Below, piece after piece: positions 25,168 to 38,690 of a DNA stretch of 64,000 nucleotides. The stretch comes from Amaranthus tricolor. Its lineage: Eukaryota > Streptophyta > Magnoliopsida > Caryophyllales > Amaranthaceae. Where the stretch lies: NCBI RefSeq assembly GCF_026212465.1, contig NC_080057.1, forward strand, positions 19,104,983 to 19,168,982. The letters are read 5' to 3'. Positions within the stretch are counted from its first letter, which is position 1; every line of letters begins with the position of its first letter. The notes beneath the pieces were generated by a model. That model was not told the DNA's origin and did no database searches. It was given only the letters and a program-made list of their open reading frames with translations. Position numbers and translations under genes: made by a program.

Positions 25168-26040
25168 TAATTTATTTTGGCGCATGATTTAGTGATAAAT
25201 TTCAAATTTTATGCTATATTAAGCTAGAAAAATTTGTGAATTACATCCTTAATGTTTTGGAGCACTTCACCTAAAAATTTCGACCACCTAAATGGTCAGA
25301 ATTCTGTGATTTGGTCTAAACGTTATAGGCTTTAATACTTTAGTGGTTGTAATTCGCAAAATATAAGCATCGAGTTTTTAATTCGCAAAAGTGCTAAACT
25401 TTAAGGCTTTAATTTGCAAATTATTCAGTAAGAATATAAATAATTAGGTATTTACTCGTGCCATGCTCAAATTCATTAATATATTTTACAAAAAATATCA
25501 TATTAATATGAAATGTCAATTTTTAATTAAAAAATATTAAATATTAATATTAATGTTAACTCTAAGGCTTTAATTCGCAAATTATTCAGTTCGAACATAA
25601 ATAATCCTTATAGAATTGAAAGATAAGAATATTATAATTTACTTTTTAAAAATTTATTTATATCCTTATTAACAAACGCAATTAACAAGCAACCCGAGTG
25701 CGTTAATTAGCAAGTTCCAATCATACAACTAATTAAAAGAATTGTCCATTTCCACATGACATTCTTTTAATTACCCAGCTAAATGTCAAGATTTTGATGG
25801 GCCAAAACTATCTAGGTGTAAACTAAATAAAACTTGGATAAAATAATGAGTTTTTAATAAAAAAAAAGATAATTTTTACATACTAAAAAGAGTTTTAAAT
25901 TTGAAATGTTTCTAAAGTAATTTGGCATTTTTTACATTATATAACATTATAATATTTAATACCTATAATGAACACAAATATATAAGGAAATTATTAAATG
26001 CAAATTTGGTATATATCCCTCCATTTTATAATGGCAATGA
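25168..26040. other. No gene seen; AT-rich with partial direct repeats
   Basis: The phrase TAATTYGCAAATTATTCAGT occurs at about 25410 and 25570, each followed by ATAAATAAT, suggesting an old local duplication. No coding signal. Confidence 0.4.
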
Positions 26041-26826
26041 GATGGGCACCGCTTTTCACCCAGCTACAGATGGGCAGACAGAGAGGACTATCCAGACTCT
26101 AGAGGATATGCTTCGGGCATGTGCCCTTGATTTTTAGTGTTCGGGGGAGGACATCTTACCATTGATAGAATTCTCCTACAACAATACTTACCAGAGTAGT
26201 ATTGGTATGGCTCCGTATAAGGCCTTGTATGGCCAAAGGTGTAGGACACCACTTTATTGGATTCCGGGAGGCCCGACGTGCTCGTTGGACCAGAGATGAT
26301 CAGAGAGACCGCTGAACAAGTCAGAATCATTAGAGACCAGATGAAGGCTGCCCAAGATCGATAGAAATCTTACGCAGACCGTAGGAGGAGGAAACTTGAG
26401 TTCCAAGTCGGTGAGAAGGTGTTCCTTAAAGTCTCGCCAACAAAGGGAATCAAGAGGTTCGGAATGCAAGGGAAGCTTGATCCTCGGTACATTGGACCCT
26501 ATGAAATTTTGCACAGAGTTGGGGAGGTAGCTTATGAGTTAGCATTACCCCCACAATTAGCTAAGGTTCACAATGTGTTCCATGTGTCGCAATTGCGCCG
26601 GTATGTGTTTGATCCATCACATGTTCTCCAGTATGAGCCAATTCAACTTGTTGAAAGCTTGCAGTATGAGGAGAAGCCCTTGAGGATCCTAGGTCGAGAG
26701 GTTAGAAAACTCCGTAGCCGCACGATTCCACTTGTGAAAGTGCTATGGAGTGTACAGGATGCCGACAGTGCTACTTGGGAAAAAGAGGACGACATGTTAA
26801 TTAGATACCCTTACTTATTTGAGTGA
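26041..26826 (+). pseudogene. Tekay/Del-type chromovirus integrase C-terminus and chromodomain, 5'-truncated
   Basis: The homology opens abruptly with [20 protein letters not shown] (integrase core end) and runs through [17 protein letters not shown], then across stops near 26136 and 26360 and a frame change to FQVGEKVFLKVSPTKG, GKLDPRYIGPYEIL, VFHVSQLRRYVFDPSHVL and a C-terminal chromodomain-like tail with VLWSV and ATWEKEDDMLIRYPYLFE. Such chromodomain integrases target heterochromatin. Everything upstream (LTR, gag, RT) is missing. The 3' LTR follows after 62 bp that include a short purine-rich tract. Confidence 0.85.
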
Positions 26827-26888
26827 TGTATTTATAACCATTAGTTTGAGTTAGTTTCGAGGACGAAACTCTTGTAAGAAGGGAAGAC

Positions 26889-29800
26889 TGAAACAGTCGT
26901 ATTATTAGAAGATTTCATTAGTCGTTTTTAGCGCCTAATTTTTCTTATATATTTGTTCGTTACTAATTATAATTTAATTAGTGATGGTAGTAATTTGAAA
27001 ATTCTTTACAATGATTAGAAACTTGTTAATTCGTAACGTGATTATGAATCGTAACAATAACGTAAACTTTGGAGGTAAAACTTAAAGTTGAGCAACTACC
27101 CATAACAGTTCGAGAAAATTTTAATTATTACCCAAGCATATTATATAAACATGATGGGAGTAAATTAAATATTTCACACATATACAAGTGATTTTTAAAC
27201 ATGAAGTACAAGTTACATAACTTATACAACAATTTTTACCCAAACCTTAAACTATCTTAGATAAACCTTTCTTACACCATATTAGACCAAAGTGAGGATA
27301 TAAATCACCTCAAATCAGCCCCAAAATAGCAGCCCCTAGCTGCCATACAAGCCCTCTTTTAGCCCCAAAACTCACTTGCACACTCCACCAAACTCTCTAC
27401 CCAAAGCCCCTATTGTTCTTACCCAAAAACAACATCATAACTAGCATGCAAACATAATAAATCAAGACATATTTGCTGTTCATATTTTCAGCTCCATCAA
27501 CTTTCTTTCACTCTTCATTTTACTCCTTATTTCATCCATAAGCATAGTTGAAGTTCAATCTTACAATTCCTAGCAAAAACACCTTCTTTCTCATCAAATT
27601 TTCTTCAAAAGCCCATCTAAAACTTCTGAAAATTTATGTTTATAAACTCAAATCTCCCATAAAAATAATCTTCATCTTAAGAGCTTTCCATAGACACCAA
27701 ACTTGAAGAAATCCACCAAGTATAGAGTAAGTTATGTTCATTTCTTTATTCCACTAGTTTTTGTTAAAACTTGTTCATGTAAAAAAAAAAATTTACATGA
27801 ATCTTTCTATAAACTAAGATCATTATAAAATGAGTATTTTATCTCTAAACTAAGAAAATCATCATTTATAAATCTATAAAAATAGGCCATAATAGAAAGT
27901 AAGAAGATGTATTTCTACAAACATATAAATTTTGTTACTTAAAGGATTCAAGTAAAATTATGGGACTTAACTAAGTATGTTGCTCAACATAATAAGTATA
28001 CTCCAAATATGTTAAAATCATCACAAGTATTAGTCTAACAACTCTAACTTGGAAAAATTAAGTGCATGTTAGAAATCCAAAATTATTATTGATTTTTGAA
28101 TGAATGCAATATGTTTAGTTGAAAAGTTGGAGTTGAGACTTGAAGGGCAAGGACCCGAAGTTAGAACCGCTTCTAAGAACGCGTAGGAGCTTACGGAATA
28201 ATTATATAGGCTTGGAGTCGAGGTTTGTCATATGGGGTGATTTTTAAAGGATTTAAGAACAAGTGAGAAAGTTTGTGTATAAACTTTTTTTTAAAAAAAA
28301 ATTAAAATTCCCAAAGAGAAGTTCTTAAATCTTGAAAAATGATGTCAAAATGATAAATTTGAGTATGGAATAATTTATTACATGTATTATTATTGTGGGC
28401 ATCATGCATGTTGATTTTATAAATTATTGTATGTTTAAAGGCATGTTTAACACTACTTTGTGAAAGTTATTGTGATGGAAATGATTATATGAATTTGAAA
28501 ATATTTAAAATTCATTTTAAAAGAAATTTCCAGTAGCTATATGTTAAGAAAATTTCTTGGATACTTTTTGTTGAGATTATTCGTTAAATTGATATTTTAA
28601 TGGATTTTAAGGTGTTAAATACTCTTATTATAAAACATGGTATTAGATGAACTCTTCATCATCAAAATAATTAATAAAAACATATTATAATGTCTCCAAC
28701 AAGATTTAGCAAGAATATATTTAGTTTGGAATTTTTTTTATTATTTTTGAATAATCGTTAAATTGTTTAAAGGTAAATTGTAAAATGGTAAAATATAAAA
28801 TAGTTACCAAACAACGACATACGGACTTGGAGTTTTTATCACATACTCATATGGACAGTAGGTAAAATTGGTAAAAGTTTGGGAAGGTTTCGTTGACATT
28901 TAAGGACCTTAATAATTTTTACTCGGTTATTAATAATCGGTAAGTTTGAAAACGGTAAAATATAAAATAAATACTAAATGACGTCTTTTGGACATGAAAA
29001 TTTTATGAGACACTTATATAAACATTAGATACTTGTTCAAAAACTTATATGCATTTTCGTGACCATATATGGACTTAAATAAATTTTATTCGGTTTATCG
29101 GTAAAATAACGATATTAATTATTAAAAATACCCCACATGATTTTTAATGGTCATTTAAAATTTTATACCCCTTAAAGCTTCTGAAATATCATATAATTAT
29201 TTATAATATTTTATTCGGACTCAAATAATTTTAAACCTATTTTATTCTATTTATCGATAAAATATCTATACAAAATAATAAAACATCATACATGAGTTTT
29301 ATAAGTTCAAATAGCCTAATAAACATATTATATGACTTCAGAAACTTTGGTATAATTTTATAAAATAAATTATTAATTATTTACTAATTTATCAAATTAA
29401 TAGAAAATGTTTATTTATTAAAAAGTGTAATATTGTTAATTAAATTTGGGTAAAAATAGACCTATATAAAAAAATTTATAATTATATTAATAACCTACTG
29501 TCTCATAGTATAAATTAAGTTTAAATTAGATGGTTTATAAATTTTACGGATTTAAGACACCATTTAAATAACGGTAAATACCAAAATTGTCAAAAATAAT
29601 TGTAATACCGTTATAAATTCGCATAACCAATTATAATCTGATGGGACAACCTTAAATTCATTTTAAATAAGGTATTATAATGACTTGATTAATTTGGGCC
29701 TTGTTGGAGAATTAATATGTACTTTGTAAATCAATTATCGATTTTATTACCGGCAAAACTATCTCGTATTATAGTGTTTTATGAAAGCTTCTGTCGTAAT

Positions 29801-30976
29801 GATTTTATAGACTTATGAATCATATTCTAGTTCTTTTGAATGAATTTCAAAACCCTTTCAAGTTATATTTACTTTAAGAAGGATTGAAACGAAACATTTT
29901 AGTGGTTTCCTTAAAAAAATAAAAATCGTATTGAACTTTAATTACTTTTTGTTACGATGCATTTCCATACATGCTAGTGATGCCCCAATATAATACAAAG
30001 CTTATGTTTAATTATATGATTATGCTAAGCATGTTTTACCCATGTGGGAAATATTATGATTTGATTTTGCTAAGTCGCAAATAAAGTATGTTTTGCTGTG
30101 TGCAAATAAAAGATGTTTATCATATGAAAAAAGTTAATATTTTTGACTTTCAAATGCTATTAAAATTACAAAATATATATTATGAACAAAAAAAAGGTTT
30201 TAGCCTAAATGGCGGGTACATATGCCACAGCAAATGTTGTGTGCATGATTAAATAGCTCACTAATGCTGAGCGCATATTGTTCACAATACCATTGTGTTA
30301 CACTTGCCGGACATGTCGCGGACGGTAGACCGACTACCAAACGAGTCACAGGATGACTCACAGAGTACCCATGTAAACTTATGATATGAGTTTGAAATTG
30401 ATTTGGATCTATTGAGATCTTATGATTTATGATGAAAAATGAGAATTTGAAATTACTATAGAGCCATTGAACTGGATTTGAATCATAATATGATTTATCA
30501 AATGAAAAAGCATATTTCAAAATGAATTTACTCAAAAAAAAAAGATTTTAATAACTTGTTTGACGGACACCAGTGTGTTTATACTCAGCCTTTTTGCTGA
30601 TACTATGCTTTGTATGTTTTTCCAATGGTTTTGTTTATAGAGTAAATCCCTATGGCACCTCGACGGAGAATGGATATGCGAGCGGAAGTTGAACCCGAGT
30701 TGGAGTATGACTCCCCTTTTGTTTAGATCTCTTTATTGTATTTGAGAGACTATTAGTTTAGATTTAGACTAATTTAAGGATGTAATTTGAACTTTGGACT
30801 TATTTCGATTTGGTTGTAATTTTCCTATATTTTGGACAGTTAAGACTTCTGTTATATTGTTTGGATATTGATTTGACCTTTAAGTAACCCCTTAATTGTG
30901 TTGGCAAAAGTAAGCTTCCGCTTGATTAATACTAAATTCCAGTTAGTGTTTGCCTTCATAATTTGAGGCGGTTACA
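26889..30976 (+). mobile_element. 3' LTR of the Tekay/Del remnant, ~4.1 kb
   Basis: It begins TGAAACAGTCG directly behind the conserved pre-LTR phrase TTTCGAGGACGAAACTCTTG and AAGGGAAGAC, and I place its end at GAGGCGGTTACA, near-complementary to the start (TGWAAC...GTTACA). LTRs of 3-4 kb are usual in this clade. Near 30650 the phrase ATGGCACCTCGACGGAGAAT opens a 24-codon frame (MAPRRRMDMRAEVEPELEY). Otherwise it holds no gene. The end is inferred from the terminal motif and the right flank is not matched by a target duplication. Confidence 0.6.
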
Positions 30977-31620
30977 CGGACCGGAGTTGGACCTTATTAA
31001 AAATCCGACACTCCGACCCGACTTCGACCCTGAAGGAAATCAGACTTTAAATTTGACTTTTAACCCAATATTCTGTTTCCTTTAAAACTCTGGATGTGAC
31101 TAATTCAAGCTCTCTCTTATATTAATTGGAATTTTTGATTTTGAAAAACTACTTGGTATTTTTATTTAGATCAATCAATCAAAATACGACAAATCGGATC
31201 AAGAGAAATAAAATACGCCAAATTAAAATGCGAGAAAATTTTGTTAAATTGTAGTATTAGGAATATTTCTCATGTTAAACTTGAATTTAAAGTACATATT
31301 TTTTTGTTAAATTGTATTTGAAAAATATATTTTGTTAACTTTGTATGCTTTAAATCATTAGTACAATATCACAACGATAAAGTTTGATAATAATCCGACT
31401 CCGTTGGAGGTCCGAGTCGGGGCAAACTTGGAGTATGCATAATCCGACTCCGAGTGGAGGTGAACTGAAAAAAAAGGTTCGAATAAAATCCGGAGCAAAG
31501 TCAAAGTATGTATAATCCGAGCTGAGTCCGACCCATTGCCCGGTGCACCTACAAATCCAATATTGACTTAGTTAATTTGAATCAATCAACAAAACTCGGT
31601 CCGCAGTGTTTTCAAAGGGT
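30977..31620. repeat. Degenerate DNA-element-like repeat upstream of the F-box gene
   Basis: CCGACTCCG and TCCGACCCG words recur in both orientations (30990-31025, 31395-31460, 31510-31540), a look shared with small hAT derivatives. The ends ACACGGACCGGAGTTGGACC and its partner near CCGAGCTGAGTCCGACCC are only roughly inverted. No gene is present, and ends and duplication are unresolved. Confidence 0.35.
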
Positions 31621-31824
31621 TGGCGAGTTTCTCTCCCCAACTTACGCCTGCAACCAGGCCTTGGGCTTCAATCGCTCTTATATTACCTCTAATCCAATTT
31701 TATTTAATCTAATGTAATTTTTGCTTCGATCAACACAACTTCTGCCTTTTTCTCTGATCACCAGATTTATAATTCAGGCCTTTTCTTCATCTTGATTCCT
31801 TTATTTTGCAGTTTTCTCAATTAG

Positions 31825-32214
31825 GTATGCGTCAATTTCCCCTTTTTCCGACTGTGTATCCAATATACGTATCTGGTTTTTATTGATTAGTCAGAAAGTT
31901 TTCTTTGTGTGATTGTTAGTCTTGCTGATCTGTAACTTTAAAACATTGATATTGATGATTTTGTCGAAGTTTGGATCTTTTATGTGGTTGGAAGATTATG
32001 CAATTAGTAAAGGAAGATGTTAATTTTGTAATTGTTCTTGATTGGCTGAATGAAATTGCCAATATGTTGATTAATGATTTGTTAATCTGTTGATAATTTG
32101 GTTTAAGAAATAGGTTATGATCTGAATGTGATAATATGATCTATTGATGCTATAATTATGTAGGAGTAATCTTCTATGGACGATGAATTAATCACAAAAT
32201 TATTTTTCTTTTAG
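31825..32214 (+). other. Intron in the 5' UTR of the F-box gene
   Basis: A leader exon around 31640-31824 (pyrimidine-rich, no long ORF) ends AATTAG/GTATGC. The acceptor is TTCTTTTAG at 32214, 29 bp before the start codon. The splice sites are good, but transcript evidence is not available here. Confidence 0.55.
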
Positions 32215-32243
32215 GTTAATTGATATTGATATATGATTAGAAA

Positions 32244-33503
32244 ATGGAGCATTTGCCTGTTGAGGTAGTTGGAAACATACTGTCTTGCCTTGGGACTGCT
32301 AGGGATGTGGTGATTGCATCTGCAACATGTAAAAAATGGAGGGAAGCGTTTAGTAGCCACCTCCATTCTCTCTCATTCAATTCCGATGATTGGCCTCTGT
32401 ACCGCGATTTATCGCCTTGTCAATTGGAGATGTTAATTACACAAACTATTTTCCAAACTTGTGGTTTGCAAGGCTTGACAATCTTAATGGATGATGTACA
32501 CGAGTTTTCAGCTTCAACTGTTATTGCTTGGCTTATGTATACTAGGGAAAGTTTGAGAAGGTTGCATTACAATGTTAGAACAAGTCCTAATCTTAACATT
32601 CTTGATATTTGTGGGAGACATAAATTGGAAATGTTGGTTTTGGCTCATAATACTATTACAGGAGTTGAACCTAATTACCAAAGGTTTTCTTGCCTAACTT
32701 CCTTATCCTTGAGTTATGTTAGTATTTCAGCATTGGATTTGAGCCTTCTCTTGATTGCATGCCCGAAGATTGAGACTTTATCCCTTATTAATCTTGAGAT
32801 TTCCATGTCTGATGTGCAAGCAAATATACGATTGAGTTGTCCTACGCTTAAAACTATTTACGTTGAAGCCATTAGTTTGGACAAGTTCGTTTTAGACGCC
32901 GATTCACTTGAGGATATGCATTTGAAAGAATGTGCCCTAGAGCAATGTATTTTTTATGGGAAAGGAACTTTGAAGCGTTTAAAGATTGATGATGTTAGTG
33001 TTATAAATCTTGACATTGGTGAAGCAGTTGAATCTCTTGAAGTTGTTGATGTTAGCAACTTCACAATCATCTGGCCGAGGTTCTATCAAATGATCTCTGG
33101 GTCATCGAATCTAAAAGTTCTTCGACTTTGGGATGTGGTGTTTGAAGATGAAGATGACATTGTCGATTTAGAAAATATTGAAATTTGCTTCCCGAATTTG
33201 AGGCATCTTTCATTGAGTAACGATTTAAGAAATGGTGTGATTCATTATGGTTTGGAGGGTTCTTATCAACTGCACAATGTAGTTGTACTCGAAGTTGGTT
33301 GGAATGTCATCAGTGATGTTTTTTCTCAATGGGTTGAAGAGCTTTTGGAAAAATGCCCTAACCTTGAGAAGCTGATTATTCATGGAACTGTTTCTGATTC
33401 CAAAACATATGAAGAATGCCAAATATTGGCCAATTTTACTTCCTCCATTGTTCGTCTGATGCGGCAGTATATGCACGTAAATGTGCAGTTTGAATATGAG
33501 TAA
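32244..33503 (+). CDS. F-box/LRR-repeat protein, orthologue-like to Arabidopsis At1g67190
   Basis: F-box proteins are the substrate-recognition subunits of SCF (SKP1-CUL1-F-box) E3 ubiquitin ligases. This intact, single-exon ORF has 419 residues. Residues 1-40 form the F-box (MEHLPVEVVGNILSCLGTAR, then ASATCKKWREAF). The rest is Leu-rich with LRR-like periodicity, for example LETLVLAHN-type strands (MLVLAHNTITGVEP), LSLSYVSISALDLSLLL, LKRLKIDDVSVINLDI, EVVDVSNFTIIWPRFYQMIS and LRLWDVVFEDEDDIVD, and it ends HVNVQFEYE. Start, length and tail agree with my memory of At1g67190; the target is unknown. The ATG is preceded by an AGAAA context and follows a 5'-UTR intron. It is the only complete, undamaged cellular gene in the window. 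Confidence 0.93.
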   Translation: MEHLPVEVVGNILSCLGTARDVVIASATCKKWREAFSSHLHSLSFNSDDWPLYRDLSPCQLEMLITQTIFQTCGLQGLTILMDDVHEFSASTVIAWLMYTRESLRRLHYNVRTSPNLNILDICGRHKLEMLVLAHNTITGVEPNYQRFSCLTSLSLSYVSISALDLSLLLIACPKIETLSLINLEISMSDVQANIRLSCPTLKTIYVEAISLDKFVLDADSLEDMHLKECALEQCIFYGKGTLKRLKIDDVSVINLDIGEAVESLEVVDVSNFTIIWPRFYQMISGSSNLKVLRLWDVVFEDEDDIVDLENIEICFPNLRHLSLSNDLRNGVIHYGLEGSYQLHNVVVLEVGWNVISDVFSQWVEELLEKCPNLEKLIIHGTVSDSKTYEECQILANFTSSIVRLMRQYMHVNVQFEYE

Positions 33504-34980
33504 GGGCAGCAATATCTTTTTGTAGATCCTCAAAATTTTGGTATGCCAAATTTAGGTTTTCATTATTTTTAATTGTTAGTTAATCATCAGTTACTTTGTG
33601 AATGATATTGATGGGATTTTCCTTTTGTTGGATACAATTAAGGATTTGAGCTGGTAGGGCTTGTCTGCCCTTTTTGTGCAATATTCACTCAGTTGATATG
33701 CTTCTATAGTTCCATGTTTGATTTATTTCATGTTTGTTCCTTTTCCTTGCATATATCCATTTTTTATAATTTTTCTCTTCTGTAATTCATTTTATTCAAC
33801 TTTTTTCCTTTCTATTTCCGCTACAGATCTTTTTTGCTCTCAATGCCTTTGTGCAGTTTGAATTAGTTTCCAACTGGGATATTCTTGAACATTTTTTATC
33901 ACCCCTTTGTGTTTGGCCTTGAACGCCCGACCTCTTATCTATGTTTGTCTGTAATTTGAACTAGTGTTGATTGTGTGTCGACTGTTGATTACATTGTAAT
34001 GGCTGTTTGCTATGGCGCAGACCTCAAGAAAGGGTCAAAAATTATTTATTATGGATTCATTTTTGAGGTCGTAGTGACATGCGAAAGTCATTCTCATGTT
34101 TCTTAGGTTTAGATCCATTTATTGCTAATAAGGGTCGATTGATAACAATTTCTCGATAAAGTTGGATACATCTGACCTTCTGAACCCCACCAAGGTGGAA
34201 GATTATGTGGGAGTCATTTTATGGCATTGAGGGTAATAGAGTGTTGGTATCAACTCCATCTTAAGAACTTTTTAGTTTTAACATTTTTCATGCAGGAAGA
34301 AAGGACAAGGTTAGGTGTCCTAATGTTTAGCCAGATCTAGTTCGAGTCTTTTTTATCAGATCATTAGACTATAGTAACTGTCATGATGTCTTATACTCCC
34401 AGGCGAATCTAGCTTGTGGCCGGTCTAGGAATTCCTGTGCCCCATCAACATTTTTCATAGAATGAACATAAAATTAGTACATGTAGGCCCCATTATAGAC
34501 TTCAAGACTGACCATGTCTACTACCACGAAACTACTCAAGTCCGAGCAAGATAGTGCAAGCTGTAGTCATTAGTGCCTCTCTTCTCTTGACATTATTGTC
34601 TTCACAGATTAGGAAGGAGTCTAGCAGACAGTTATGTAAGGACTTTGCTTGAGCTACAGGGTTCGTTAATGAGAAACGCGAGTGTTACTGCTCTAGAGTC
34701 TAGACTTCTTGGAGCTCTGGCCACATTGCGTTTCAGATGTTTGCTTCATGAATCATGATTGTGTATTCATCTTTCTGTTCCAGGCAAACTGCATGAATTA
34801 GTCTCTGCAATTGCTGCATTCCGAATTACCGATTAATCCAAATTTGTCATAAACTTCAGTACCTGTTTTGAAGATGTTATTTTCCTCAGAAAACCTCCTT
34901 ATTTTGGAACGAATTTGATTTTATGTTTCATTATTGGCTGTTTGTAAGAGTTTTCTTAATTGATACCCTTGCCCAGGCCT
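33504..34980 (+). other. 3' UTR and flank of the F-box gene; no further gene assigned
   Basis: The 3' UTR is expected to end in the first few hundred bases (T-rich, several AATAAA-like words). From about 33900 to 34860 base composition is less AT-rich and there are splice-like CAG/GT sites, but no frame of useful length or known motif. Confidence 0.4.
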
Positions 34981-35149
34981 GTTTCTGACGTTTTGGAAGC
35001 CTTAGGCCAAATAAAAAAATGAGCCTCTAAAAATTAATAGAAAAAATATAATTTTTTTGTTTATTATAATAAATTTCATGAAAATTAAATATTCCCCCAT
35101 CCCATATTATATGCAATTTTTTTTTGAAATTCCAATATTACTAAGTTTG

Positions 35150-35151
<2 letters not shown>

Positions 35152-35199
<48 letters not shown>
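35152..35199. repeat. (AT)n microsatellite
   Basis: About 48 bp of alternating TA within an AT-rich repeat-like region (34980-35700). That region begins with CAGGCCTGTTTCTGACGTTT, a phrase resembling the one at 50300 (GAGGCCCTGTTTATTTTT). Confidence 0.9.
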
Positions 35200-35204
<5 letters not shown>

Positions 35205-36049
35205 TACTAAAAAACATGAGGACAAATACAATGACACCATCACGCCACACCACAATCACAACACTCTGGAAATTCTAGAAGTATTATTTTAATGAACATT
35301 ATCTATGTGTGGAGTATACATGGAGTAGTAGTATATATGCCTGTGCAATGCATAGATGTGTAAGTGTATATAAATACATATAAATAAAATGCAATAATAG
35401 ATATAAACTAATGATAACAATGTGATTGTGATAAATTTTAAAAGTGAAGATATTAAAAATTCACAATTTTTTAAATGTTACTATGGCAAACAAATCAGTA
35501 TTATTTTTTTAAAAAAAATTACAGTAAATAAGAAACCTAATTAGGTTAATATATTCATTATAATAAAATTATTTAATTATCTTACCTTATATAAATACAT
35601 GATAGAGCTGTTTTTATCTTTTTATGATGTAATAAAAGCAAATCTATATTATATTGCATCAGCTAGTCTTTTGAGGGACCCTCGGTATGAGAGACGATCC
35701 TCAAGCCTAGCCTACTCCATATCTTTCATTTAATCATTAATCATTAAAAAAACTGAAAAATAAGAATGCAGAGTAAGTTTTGTGAGTTTCAAAAAGAAAC
35801 TTTTTCATCTTCTCAAGCATAATAAGAGTAATTCTCCTCAAACAAAGCATTGTATTTAATGTTATATTCATTTATCTTCTTTTCTCTTCTGGCATGTTGT
35901 GTCTAACACAAAATCTTTCGCCTCTAATATGGTTATTCTGCTAATCGTCTCTAAATTTTGCAATACATTTGAGAATGAAAAAGAAAGGCTCATATTTGGT
36001 TCTTGATTTTTAAAAATTAAACTCCCAATTGATGTTTTGTATTTTTTTA

Positions 36050-36540
36050 AAATAAAGTCTGATGTAAGTAAGCATTAAGTGGGCTATAAGTTGACATTAA
36101 GTCTTATGTAACTTGGCATTAAGTCTGACATAAGTAGGCAATAATTGTGTTGTAAGTTGACATTATGTCTGATGTAAGTTGACATGAAGTCTGATGTAAG
36201 GTTACATTAACTATAATGTAAGTTAACATTAAGTCTAATGTAACTAGGCATTAAGTTTGATGTAAGTTAGCATTAAGTCTGATGTTAGCTGACATTAAGT
36301 CTAATGTAAGTAGGCATTAAGTGTGCTGTAAGTTGACGTTAAGTCTAATGTAAGTTGACATTAAGTCTGATACAAGTAGGCAATAAGTGTGTTGTAAGTT
36401 GGCATTTATTTAAGTTGACATTAAGTCTGATGTAAAGTTGCATCAAGTATGATTTAAGTTAACATTAAGTCTGATGTAAGTAGGCATTAAATACACTATA
36501 AGTAAACATTAGCGATGATGTAAGTAGGCATTAAAATACC
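36050..36540 (+). repeat. Left arm: minisatellite of ~23-bp units
   Basis: About twenty degenerate copies of GTAAGTNGRCATTAAGTCTGAT in head-to-tail order. The right arm (38290-38690) holds the same unit inverted, so the two could pair as a very large hairpin. No coding. Confidence 0.85.
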
Positions 36541-36560
36541 AAATTTTTAAAATGTAAAAG

Positions 36561-38268
<1,708 letters not shown>

Positions 38269-38287
38269 AAAAGGATTCAATATATAC

Positions 38288-38690
38288 AAAATCCTTAATG
38301 CCAACTTACATCATCTGTAATGCCAACTTACAGAATGCTTAATGCCTACTTACATTATACTTAATGCCAACTTATAGCATACTAAATGCCTACTTACAGT
38401 ATATTTACAGTATGCTTAATGCCTACTTACATCATTCTTAATGCCTACTTACATCATCCTTAATGCCTACTTATAGTATCCTTGATGCTTATTTACATCA
38501 TTTTTTAATGCCTACTTATAATATGCTTAATGTCTACTTACAATATGCTTAATGCCTACATACAACATGCTTAATGCCTACTTACAGTATGCCTAATACC
38601 TGCGTATAATATGCTTAATGCCTTCTTACAATATAATTAATGCCTACATATAATATACTGAATGCCTACTGACTATTTTCTTAATGCCAA
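38288..38690 (-). repeat. Right arm: inverted minisatellite of ~23-bp units
   Basis: About seventeen degenerate copies of TTAATGCCTACTTACATCAT, the reverse complement of the left-arm unit. Together with the left arm this looks like a foldback transposon whose loop was later hit by an LTR element. Confidence 0.85.

Noticed and set aside
26254..26514. Minus-strand ORF over the integrase C-terminus
   Set aside because: Antisense shadow of the Tekay integrase.
30200..30535. 111-codon minus ORF
   Set aside because: Lies wholly within the 4.1-kb LTR and has no family signal.
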